Source of the DNA: an uncultured Eubacteriales bacterium
GTDB lineage: Bacteria > Bacillota > Clostridia > Oscillospirales > Oscillospiraceae
DNA: 22,818 nt
Direction of reading: 5' to 3'
Assembly (NCBI GenBank): GCA_900554705.1
Contig: USIH01000015.1
Coordinates: 1 to 22,818 of the forward strand
The translations under genes and the position numbers were made by a program. The notes under the pieces are model-generated. The model was not told the origin of the DNA and did no database searches. It worked only from the letters and a program-made list of their open reading frames with translations. Of the stretch, positions 7,706-14,619 are shown piece by piece (the first letter of the stretch is position 1; every line of letters begins with the position of its first letter).

Positions 7706-8733
7706 GACAACTGTTAAATACGCTCTTTGTCACATCGGAGAATGTATATCTTTCTCTGGACGGGGAAAATGTGGTTGCCAATCAGGACGGGAATGTCGTT
7801 GCGCGCTACCCGCTGCATATGCTGCAAAGCATCGTTTCCTTTGCCTACGCCGGAGCGTCGCCCGCCCTGATGGGCGCGTGTGTCGAAAGGGGCATCGGTA
7901 TGGCATTTTGCACGCCGCGAGGCAGATTCCTCGCGCGCGTCGCGGGCGGAGCACAGGGAAACGTCCTTCTGCGCCGGATGCAATATCGGCAGGCCGACGA
8001 CCCGACGTGCAGTTGCCGGATTGCCCGAAGTATGATTTTTGGGAAGGTCTATAATGCCCGTTGGAGTGTGGAACGCACCCGAAGAGACCATGCGCTGCGG
8101 ATCGACGACAAGCGGTTTGCGGCCGTTTCCGCTCAACTTCAAGGGCTGCTTGCGCAGGTCGCGGAGGAGACCTCGCTGGAGAGCCTGCGCGGACTGGAAG
8201 GAGCCGGTGCGACGGCATACTTCAGCGTGCTGGATGATATGATCCTTCGGGAAAAGGAGACGTTCTTTTTCCGTGGACGCAGCCGCCGACCGCCGTTGGA
8301 CGCGTTCAATGCTCTGCTTTCCTTTGCCTACAGCCTGCTTGCGCATGACTGCGCGTCGGCGCTGGAGAGTGCCGGTCTGGATGCCTACGTAGGATATTTG
8401 CATCGGGACCGCGCAGGCCGAGAGTCGCTGGCGCTGGATCTGATGGAGGAGCTGCGCCCTTGCTTTGCGGATCGTTTTGTGCTGACATTGGTCAATAACC
8501 GCGTCATGAAGGCCGATTGCTTTGACTTCCGCGAAAGCGGCGCCGTCCTGCTGACCGACGGCGGACGGAAAGCCTTTCTTCAAAAATGGCAGGAGCGGAA
8601 AAAGGAGACAATCACGCACCCGTTTTTGGAAGAAAAACTCCCTTGGGGCATGGTGCCTTACGTGCAGAGTCTGCTCTTGGCGCGATATTTGCGCGGTGAT
8701 CTGGATGATTATCCACCGTTCTTATGGAAGTGA
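7702..8733 (+). CDS. cas1: Cas1, spacer integrase (type I-C)
   Basis: Cas1 is the catalytic subunit of the Cas1-Cas2 integrase. The best start is GTG 7702, overlapping the cas4 stop (GTGA), with GGAGGCGGAG at 7690-7699. This gives 343 aa beginning MRQLLNTLFVTSENVYLSL, which is where the family normally starts; the longer frame from 7633 lies inside cas4. Metal-binding residues expected from the family are E166 (GLEGAGA), H234 (GYLHRDRAG) and D246 (LALDLMEE). The protein looks intact, so acquisition should be functional together with the clean leader-end repeats. Confidence 0.96.
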   Translation: MRQLLNTLFVTSENVYLSLDGENVVANQDGNVVARYPLHMLQSIVSFAYAGASPALMGACVERGIGMAFCTPRGRFLARVAGGAQGNVLLRRMQYRQADDPTCSCRIARSMIFGKVYNARWSVERTRRDHALRIDDKRFAAVSAQLQGLLAQVAEETSLESLRGLEGAGATAYFSVLDDMILREKETFFFRGRSRRPPLDAFNALLSFAYSLLAHDCASALESAGLDAYVGYLHRDRAGRESLALDLMEELRPCFADRFVLTLVNNRVMKADCFDFRESGAVLLTDGGRKAFLQKWQERKKETITHPFLEEKLPWGMVPYVQSLLLARYLRGDLDDYPPFLWK

Positions 8734-8739
8734 GGCACT

Positions 8740-9030
8740 ATGCTGGTTTTGATCACCTATGATGTAAATACGGAGAACGCGGAGGGGCGAAAACGCCTGC
8801 GCCAAATCGCAAAGCAGTGCGTAAACTACGGACAACGGGTGCAAAACTCGGTTTTCGAGTGCCTGCTGGATGGCGCGCAATGCCGAGCACTGCAACACAA
8901 GCTCTGCCAGATCATGGACGAGGAGAAGGACAGCCTGCGGTTTTACTATATCGGAAACCGGTATGAGAAAAAGATCGAACACTTCGGATGCAAGCGGTCT
9001 TATCTGCCGGAAGACACGCTGATGATATAG
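8740..9030 (+). CDS. cas2: Cas2, structural partner of Cas1
   Basis: Cas2 bridges two Cas1 dimers and sets spacer length. The 96-aa protein starts at ATG 8740, six bases after the cas1 stop, with a modest ribosome binding site (TGAGG). The ferredoxin-like fold signature MLVLITYDVNT with D8 is at the N-terminus, and RFYYIGN follows at about residues 67-73. It ends the cas operon; the leader begins right after its stop. Confidence 0.95.
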   Translation: MLVLITYDVNTENAEGRKRLRQIAKQCVNYGQRVQNSVFECLLDGAQCRALQHKLCQIMDEEKDSLRFYYIGNRYEKKIEHFGCKRSYLPEDTLMI

Positions 9031-9200
9031 TGCGAAGTGAAAGCGTACAGCGCATCACGCGCAGGTTCGCACCATACTTTTGGGAGAAACTCCGCGAGAT
9101 GCCCTGAAACGAGCGGGGACAAAAGGCGGCGCAAGGCCGGAAATTTTCACTTTTTGTAAAGGTTTGCAAAACCGGACAAAGATTTTTGTTCAGTTTTGCA
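9031..9200 (+). promoter_or_regulatory. CRISPR leader
   Basis: A 170-bp non-coding interval between cas2 and the first repeat, placed and oriented as a leader. It includes an inverted pair GTGCGAA (9030-9036) / TTCGCAC (9066-9072) just after cas2 and becomes AT-rich over the last 60 bp (TTTTCACTTTTTGTAAAG, then TTTTTGTTCAGTTTTGCA), as leaders usually do. The array promoter and Cas1-Cas2 docking site are inferred to lie here; I could not assign -35/-10 boxes confidently. Confidence 0.8.
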
Positions 9201-10773
9201 GTCGCGCCCCACACGGGGCGCGTGGATTGAAATTTTTTTCCGGAAGGGACTTGACAAGTGACCGTTCGGTCGCGCCCCACACGGGGCGCGTGGATTGAAA
9301 TTCATGTAATTCATACAAATTCACCTCAGAATGAATCGTCGCGCCCCACACGGGGCGCGTGGATTGAAATCTTTTTGCCTATTTCAAAGCCCAAAGAAAC
9401 AGCCGGTCGCGCCCCACACGGGGCGCGTGGATTGAAATAGAAAATGCTTGACATACGGCTGGCCGTATGATAGTCGCGCCCCACACGGGGCGCGTGGATT
9501 GAAATTTGCCGTCAGGGGAATAGCAGTCGGGGTGTGCGTGTCGCGCCCCACACGGGGCGCGTGGATTGAAATTTCGACTTCGTTTCGAGCCAATCTACCA
9601 TGCATAAGTCGCGCCCCACACGGGGCGCGTGGATTGAAATCGCGAAAAAACCTATTGACATATACATTAATGTAGTCGCGCCCCACACGGGGCGCGTGGA
9701 TTGAAATGATCTATGCGCTTTCCGGCGACTGGTACGAGGCGGTCGCGCCCCACACGGGGCGCGTGGATTGAAATCGCCCGGTGGACTTTTCGACCAATTC
9801 GCCGTCCGGGTCGCGCCCCACACGGGGCGCGTGGATTGAAATTCCTTCCATGGGGGAGAATTTGATGTTGATAGAACGTCGCGCCCCACACGGGGCGCGT
9901 GGATTGAAATACGTTCGTGGCTCTCGCCAGGGCGCTTTGCGAAAGTCGCGCCCCACACGGGGCGCGTGGATTGAAATCACCGCGCGACCCTTGTCGCCGC
10001 GATCAACGAGGTCGCGCCCCACACGGGGCGCGTGGATTGAAATGATTTGCCCGTCGATGTTTCCGGACGCTTCGCTGGTCGCGCCCCACACGGGGCGCGT
10101 GGATTGAAATTTTTGCTGCCTTTTTTGCGGCAGCCTCCACGCCGGTCGCGCCCCACACGGGGCGCGTGGATTGAAATCGGAATATGCGCACAAAATCGTA
10201 GACGGCTGCGAAGTCGCGCCCCACACGGGGCGCGTGGATTGAAATCCCTTTTCCTCCTGCACGGAATCTGTATTGACGGTCGCGCCCCACACGGGGCGCG
10301 TGGATTGAAATCCGTTGAGAAGCATGGAGATATACGACTTAGTCACGTCGCGCCCCACACGGGGCGCGTGGATTGAAATCCCGATACAAGCGTCGTTCGG
10401 GTGACGCGCACAGGTCGCGCCCCACACGGGGCGCGTGGATTGAAATATCGCGCATCGCGCCCGCGCGCCGCCTGCGGTCTGTCGCGCCCCACACGGGGCG
10501 CGTGGATTGAAATTGTCTCCATTGCTACCTCCTGCCCGGCGTTATTTGGTCGCGCCCCACACGGGGCGCGTGGATTGAAATTCATTTTCAATACCTCCCA
10601 AATTAAAGTGTTTCGTCGCGCCCCACACGGGGCGCGTGGATTGAAATTATATAGGGGATGATACTTTTTGATGGGGGCAGAGTCGCGCCCAACACGGGGC
10701 GCGTGGATTGAAATTTAGGCTTAAACAGATCACCGGTCTTGCGGCACTTGTCGCGCCCTACGTGGGGCGCGAC
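9201..10773 (+). CRISPR. Type I-C CRISPR array, 24 repeats and 23 spacers
   Basis: The repeat is 33 bp, beginning GTCGCGCCCC and ending GTGGATTGAAAT, the type I-C 3' end. Its hairpin pairs CGCGCCCC with GGGGCGCG around ACAC. Repeats start at 9201, 9269, 9338, 9406, 9473, 9540, 9608, 9675, 9742, 9810, 9878, 9945, 10011, 10078, 10145, 10213, 10279, 10347, 10414, 10481, 10549, 10615, 10682 and 10750. The first 22 are identical. Repeat 23 has one C-to-A change, and the last keeps only the hairpin part with a changed loop and a lost tail. Spacers are 33-36 bp and all different. Repeat decay at the right end confirms that the left, cas2-proximal end is the leader end and holds the newest spacers. 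Confidence 0.99.
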
Positions 10774-10824
10774 AGGTGGCTGTTAACAGACGGCGGCTGC
10801 GGCTGATTACGGGAGGGAGAAAAG

Positions 10825-11313
10825 ATGCTTTTCGTTGTAAAACAAGTGGACGGCCAAACAATAGAGGCACTGTTTAGCGTTTACGCCGAGTCCATGGAAG
10901 AATTGGCGGCTCAATTTGAGAACAAAGATGAAATGAAGGCGGCCTATGCCGACTTTGTGAGGGCATTCGTCGCTGATCCGAAACAGCGGCTCTTTGTGGA
11001 AGAGGATGGCGGGGTGTGGAAAAGCGCACTTCGTGCCGTTGCTATGTCGGAGCAATGTTGGTTCTTTGAGGCGGTCGAGACTATGCCGGAGGCGCGCAGA
11101 AAGGGGTATGGCGCGGCGCTGCTGCGGCACAGCATTGCGTACCTGAAAGACATGGGCGTGCGGGAAGTGGTCTGCACGATTTTCAAAGAGAATCGTAAGT
11201 CGCGGTCACTGCACGAGGAATGCGGGTTTGCTGCCACGGACGAACCGCCGGTCAATGCGTGGGGCGAAACGGAGGACGGGTGCATTCTCTACCGCCATTC
11301 AATGACGGCATGA
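10825..11313 (+). CDS. GNAT-family N-acetyltransferase
   Basis: A 162-aa protein from ATG 10825 with GGGAGGGAG at 10811-10819. GNAT enzymes move an acetyl group from acetyl-CoA to an amine; the substrate here cannot be told. The acetyl-CoA-binding motif A is clear: a beta-strand with VETMPEARRKGYGAALL (about residues 84-100), where RRKGYG is the pyrophosphate loop. NRKSRSLHEECGF (about 123-135) is the usual motif B region. It starts 51 bp after the terminal CRISPR hairpin, has its own ribosome binding site and is closed by a terminator, so it is probably unrelated to CRISPR function. Confidence 0.9.
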   Translation: MLFVVKQVDGQTIEALFSVYAESMEELAAQFENKDEMKAAYADFVRAFVADPKQRLFVEEDGGVWKSALRAVAMSEQCWFFEAVETMPEARRKGYGAALLRHSIAYLKDMGVREVVCTIFKENRKSRSLHEECGFAATDEPPVNAWGETEDGCILYRHSMTA

Positions 11314-11330
11314 CCGCCCGACATAAACGA

Positions 11331-11377
11331 AGCAGGCTTCCGCGCGCCCTTTGGGCGCAGACGGAGGCCTGCTTTTT
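11331..11377. terminator. Bidirectional terminator between convergent genes
   Basis: AGCAGGC plus TCCG pair with CGGA plus GCCTGCT, with an inner GCGCCC/GGGCGC arm. TTTTTAA follows on the plus strand. It serves the GNAT gene and the convergent YgjP-like gene. Confidence 0.75.
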
Positions 11378-11385
11378 AATAGTTT

Positions 11386-11919
11386 CTAAAGCATTGCCAT
11401 GAGCGAGCCGCCGTTTTCGCTGAGCCAGCGGTGCTGCGTCCGGTAGTCCGGACATACCCGAAGCACTTCGGCGTAAAAACGGTCGGAATGGTTCATTTCC
11501 TTCCGGTGGCAAAGCTCGTGCACCACAACACTGTCGAGCACCTCCGGCGGAGCCAGCATCAAAAGGCAGTTGAAGCTGAGGTCGCCCCGACTGCTGCAAC
11601 TGCCCCAGCGAGTGCGCTGTCGGCGGATCGTGATCTTGCCATAGGTCACGCCGATGCGCGGCGCGTAATATGCCACCCGCGCCGCAATGGCCACCCGCGC
11701 TTTGTCGGAAAGTGCTTGCAGCTCCTCGGCGGTGAGCTTGCGCTCGATGCTCGCCTGTTGTGCTTTGGCAAGGTGCGATTCGATCCATTTTCTGTGCTGT
11801 AGCAGGAAACGGGAAATATCCTCCTGAGATGCTTGGCGCGGCGCGCGGACGATCAGCTGCCCTTGACGGATCTGCGCGCATATTGTTTTTCGCTCACTGC
11901 GGATCACTATCGGTTCCAT
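11386..11919 (-). CDS. YgjP-like (M48-related, DUF45) metallopeptidase
   Basis: A 177-aa protein. The chosen start is ATG 11919, where the minus strand has GGGAGG seven bases upstream; the longer frame to 11988 lacks such a site. The zinc motif HELCH (H134, E135, H138) and the third ligand region EMNHSDRF (H144) match the YgjP/WLM-like family. So does the preceding RTRWGSCSSRGDLSFNCLL block at about residues 102-120. The family is a putative zinc-dependent protease, predicted cytosolic since no signal peptide or membrane segment is visible. It stands alone, convergent with the GNAT gene. Confidence 0.9.
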   Translation of the reverse strand: MEPIVIRSERKTICAQIRQGQLIVRAPRQASQEDISRFLLQHRKWIESHLAKAQQASIERKLTAEELQALSDKARVAIAARVAYYAPRIGVTYGKITIRRQRTRWGSCSSRGDLSFNCLLMLAPPEVLDSVVVHELCHRKEMNHSDRFYAEVLRVCPDYRTQHRWLSENGGSLMAML

Positions 11920-12013
11920 GCAGACCCTCCCAAGCCGATCTCTAAGGCTATTATAGCGCGGGTCTTTCAAAAAACAAGCCAAATGCACAACCGCGGGATT
12001 CTTTATGGTACGG

Positions 12014-12649
12014 TTACAGTAGACGAGCCTTTTGTGTATCGAATTCCTCTCGAGTGATCAGACCCTTTGCCAAGAGACTTGCCAGTTCGCTGAGGTCTGA
12101 TGCTCCGCTTTTTCGAACGACGCTTGTGCTGTGCTCGCGTTCCAGCACATCGCGGGTCAAATGGAGGCTTTTCTGGAAGAAGTCCGCTTCCTGTGGGGTG
12201 ATCCAGCGCAAATCAAGGCCGATTCCGCCGCCGGCATGGGAAATCTCGAAAACGGTGCGTTTTGCCGCCAGATAGCTCAGAAAGACAACGGCGGACAAGG
12301 CGAAAAGGATCAAGGAGAGGATGAGCGAATAGCCGATCAGAAGCAAGGCAGAAAAAGCAAAGAGGACGGTGATAACCAGTCTCCATATTGGACTGCAGTG
12401 GACGAAACCTGTCTCCGTGACGCTGCCGACATCGACGACACGCTCTTCCTTTATGGTGGAAAAACGCTTGCCGGTACGCAGCAGACAGCTGCCGCGAAAA
12501 TAGACACGGCGGTCGCTTAAAATGGCAAATCCGTTTCCGAGAAAACCCGTTGCGAAGAAGGTTTGAGCGGTATTATTGCCAAGCACGGCGATCAGCCGCT
12601 CGTCTCGACTTACAAAAAGATCCGTAAACTGTGCGCATGACGATCCCAT
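12014..12649 (-). CDS. Membrane protein with PH-like domain, two TM helices and C-terminal SHOCT motif
   Basis: A 211-aa protein from ATG 12649 (minus strand AGGAGGATAAATTC just before it); the frame is open to 12748 but that part overlaps the promoter. Residues about 15-80 (including NGFAILSDRRVYFRG) look like a bacterial PH domain. Residues about 90-128 form two closely spaced hydrophobic helices. The last 30 residues (DLSELASLLAKGLITREEF) match the SHOCT motif, which often ends membrane or secreted bacterial proteins and is thought to mediate oligomerisation. No enzyme motif is seen; role unknown. It is divergent from the XRE regulator and shares a 180-bp control region with it. Confidence 0.75.
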   Translation of the reverse strand: MGSSCAQFTDLFVSRDERLIAVLGNNTAQTFFATGFLGNGFAILSDRRVYFRGSCLLRTGKRFSTIKEERVVDVGSVTETGFVHCSPIWRLVITVLFAFSALLLIGYSLILSLILFALSAVVFLSYLAAKRTVFEISHAGGGIGLDLRWITPQEADFFQKSLHLTRDVLEREHSTSVVRKSGASDLSELASLLAKGLITREEFDTQKARLL

Positions 12650-12719
12650 GAATTTATCCTCCTCTGTCTTTTGAATGATATGCGGCGGCGAGAGCACTTC
12701 TCCGCCGCTTCTCACGGAA

Positions 12720-12748
12720 ATGATAGCAGGAAATTTCTGATTTGTCAA
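12720..12748 (-). promoter_or_regulatory. Promoter of the PH/SHOCT gene
   Basis: On the minus strand TTGACA (12748-12743) and TATCAT (12725-12720) are 17 nt apart, a near-consensus sigma-A promoter. The 5' untranslated region would be about 65 nt. Confidence 0.75.
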
Positions 12749-12761
12749 GTTAAAACATCAA

Positions 12762-12781
12762 AATGATAATGAAATGTCATT
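12762..12781. promoter_or_regulatory. Possible operator between divergent genes
   Basis: An imperfect 20-bp inverted repeat, AATGATAATG/AAATGTCATT, lies between the PH/SHOCT promoter and the XRE gene. Its position would suit autoregulation by the XRE protein. Seven of ten half-site positions are complementary, so this is weak evidence. Confidence 0.3.
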
Positions 12782-12828
12782 CTGGGAGGTTTAGTATACA
12801 CATAAGAACGAAAAAGGAGTGGCAGGGC

Positions 12829-13128
12829 GTGGTTGCAGAACGGATCAAAATGCTGCGTGAGCAGCGGGAAATGACGCAGGCGGAACTTGCAAGAAGGATG
12901 GGCATCACGCGCTCCAGTGTGAATGCATGGGAGCAGGGCATTTCCGTCCCGTCCACGCAGTATGTTGTCGAGCTTGCGGCATTGTTGCGCGTTTCTACGG
13001 ACTACCTTTTGGGTGTGAATGTGACCTCAACGGTAGACGTATCCGGACTGACGCAGCGGGACATTGCTGCCGTCTGTATGCTCGTTGAGCACCTGCGACA
13101 GAAAAACCGTGGAGAAGAGCCGGTATAA
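12829..13128 (+). CDS. XRE-family helix-turn-helix regulator
   Basis: A 99-aa DNA-binding protein. GTG 12829 is preferred: AAAAAGGAG at 12811-12819 is well spaced and the domain starts immediately (VAERIKMLREQREMTQ). An ATG at 12763 would add 22 untypical residues. The HTH_3 fold covers nearly the first 65 residues, with MTQAELARRMGITRSSVNAW as helices 2-3 and the usual VSTDYLLG ending. The rest is a short helix-rich tail. It probably controls the divergent PH/SHOCT gene or itself; the target is inferred from position only. Confidence 0.85.
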   Translation: MVAERIKMLREQREMTQAELARRMGITRSSVNAWEQGISVPSTQYVVELAALLRVSTDYLLGVNVTSTVDVSGLTQRDIAAVCMLVEHLRQKNRGEEPV

Positions 13129-13129
13129 C

Positions 13130-13166
13130 AAAATCCCGCGTTTGCCGAGTGCAAACGCGGGATTTT
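13130..13166. terminator. Strong intrinsic terminator after the XRE gene
   Basis: A 16-bp perfect stem (13130-13145 with 13151-13166) with a 5-nt loop ends in TTTT. The opposite strand also ends in TTTT, so it could act in both directions. Confidence 0.85.
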
Positions 13167-13167
13167 C

Positions 13168-13200
13168 CAGACTGTCCACCAAAGCCCGCAACCGTAAAAT
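13168..13200 (+). repeat. Diverged copy of the CAGACTGTC intergenic repeat
   Basis: CAGACTGTC begins one base after the terminator stem and is followed by a variant of the block at 17706-17720 (here GCAACCGTAAAAT instead of GTAACCGTCAAAAT). The rest of the element is not recognisable. Confidence 0.5.
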
Positions 13201-13419
13201 CGAATTGCTGAAGTCCAAACGATTGAAAGCGGATATATGCTGAGCAGAAGCTGACCAGCGTAGTCCGTCCGATTTATTGCGATCTTGCAAAGCTGGAATG
13301 CGATATATACAACACCGGAAACGATGATTGGGGAGAAGAGAGAAAAGAGAAAATCGAAGAAAAGCAAAAAGAAGTGGGTACGGAAAAGATGGATTTGCGG
13401 TTTTGGCTGCCGGTTTCCT

Positions 13420-13593
13420 ATCCGTAGAAAACGAATGTTGGTTAAATGGGATGGAATATAATCTCCGATTATCAAAGCTATATTGCACCGCGCCATAGCG
13501 TTGACCTTTCCAGAAGAACTGAACTTCGCCGCCGCATTCCAAGCACCATTTGAAATCACCGATCGTTTCAAAACGATTGCCCTCGAGTGGCAT
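13420..13593 (-). pseudogene. Remnant of a small protein gene (GDFKWCLECGGEVQF)
   Basis: On the minus strand from ATG 13593 the frame begins MPLEGNRFETIGDFKWCLE followed by CGGEVQFFWKGQRYG. This reads like the start of a small-protein family I associate with mobile or toxin-like loci in Firmicutes (FxTIxDFxWCxxCGGEVEFxW...). After about 45 residues the sequence loses protein character, although the frame stays open to 13027. An overlapping frame (about 13430-13170) encodes a hydrophobic stretch that could be the tail of a membrane protein. I read the interval as decayed, but recognition is from memory and tentative. Confidence 0.4.
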
Positions 13594-13629
13594 ATGAATT
13601 GTTTTTCACTTCATACAATATGCCTTTCT

Positions 13630-14385
13630 TCATATACTCTCAAACTCGAGTACAGCACTCTCGGGATAATTTGTGTGTTCTCCCCGGTTGAGGTGGTTTC
13701 CGTCCCAAGTAATTTTGTGGTCATGGGGATTGGAATGATCCGGGCGGCCGTGGCCTGTGTTGTGGCGTTCCATATCTGTATATCCATTACTACCAATGTG
13801 CATTAAATATAGTTCGCTATCTCTGGTATACGAATTGTTAAGATTCACGGGTATTCCGACAAAACAATAATCAGCAGGATTGGAAGGTTTCCATTTGCCG
13901 CCAAAGGCACTGCCGCCGCCTTTTCCGATGCGGAATAATGCCATTGTAGCACATTCCTGCCGAATCGCACCACCAATTCTGTAATAATCTAAATCTTTTT
14001 CGGCAGACTGCGTTTGTAGTTCATATACCGCCAAGAACTGCGGTCATAGTACACATAAACAATATTGCCCTGCATTTCCGGAAATGGAGTGTTGTAGCAG
14101 ATGATCCACTCCGGCTTGATCTCCGCAGCATCTTGTTGTGGCCTGCCATAAACCATTCTTTTTGAGCTTCATGATGGCTACTTCCAGATGCCATGTAGGT
14201 GGATACTGTTACGGTACTTCCTCTCTCGATGCCCTAAAAGCAGAAATCGTATGAGGATTTATCGCACCAGTTTACGGAAGGAATGACCTGAATGCCTTTG
14301 GTGACCCAGTATGCGCTGCACCAGCGGTCGCGGAATACATTATAGATTTGTATTGCCATGGCCATTTCCAGATGCATGCAAAAAC
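13630..14385 (-). pseudogene. Broken DUF4417-like gene with GGGSA...HSNPHDH C-terminal part
   Basis: Reading the minus strand leftwards from about 14385, one frame gives IQIYNVFRDRWCSAYWVTKG, then IQVIPSVNWCDKSSYDFCF, a TAG stop (14236-14234), then GIERGSTVTVSTYMAS and KEWFMAGHNKMLRR. Near 14120 the frame shifts by one base into IKPEWIICYNTPFPEMQGNI and then RSSWRYMNYK. A further shift near 14010 leads into the open frame 14034-13630, with GKGGGSAFGGKWKP, GRPDHSNPHDHKITWD and EHTNYPE. The first part matches the DUF4417 family. The last part looks like the C-terminal extension often joined to it. The 5' end is missing. One stop plus at least two frameshifts make this a pseudogene. AT-rich composition suggests it arrived on a mobile element. 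Confidence 0.7.
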
Positions 14386-14570
14386 TTAAAGATAAAATTG
14401 CTTAATATCATGACAGAATCTCGCTATCGTTATCAAGATTCTTCCAAACCAGCTCAAAACGGTAATCTTATGGAAAAATGTGCCACAAGGTTTATATGGT
14501 TATATTTTTCAGAAACAATCATATAAATGAGATTAATTAATAATATATATAGATGGCGGTGCAAAAGCTG

Positions 14571-14605
14571 AGAGCAGTAAGCGATATTACGTCGCTTACT
14601 GCTCT
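14571..14605. terminator. Hairpin terminator downstream of the RES gene
   Basis: A 14-bp perfect stem (14571-14584 with 14592-14605, AGAGCAGTAAGCGA arm) lies 15 bp beyond the RES gene stop. TTTGTT follows on the plus strand and CAGCTTTT on the minus strand, so orientation is uncertain. The interval 14386-14570 shows no gene. Confidence 0.6.
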
Positions 14606-14619
14606 TTTGTTATATGAAT

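Noticed and set aside
318..8733. Fic gene as a functional part of the CRISPR operon
   Set aside because: Two tandem terminators (993-1095) and a new promoter (1184) separate it from cas3.
10111..10144. GCTGCC...GGCAGC inverted repeat in spacer 14 as a terminator
   Set aside because: The opposite strand reads as Ala/Lys-rich coding sequence (EAAAKKAAK), so the symmetry is probably due to codon content of the protospacer.
9080..10661. Several open frames across the array with repeated RAPHGARGLK or STRPVWGAT peptides
   Set aside because: These are translations of the CRISPR repeat, not proteins.
13002..13593. Two overlapping minus-strand frames of about 189 codons as real genes
   Set aside because: They run through the XRE terminator and the XRE coding sequence, and only the first 45 residues of one look like a protein.
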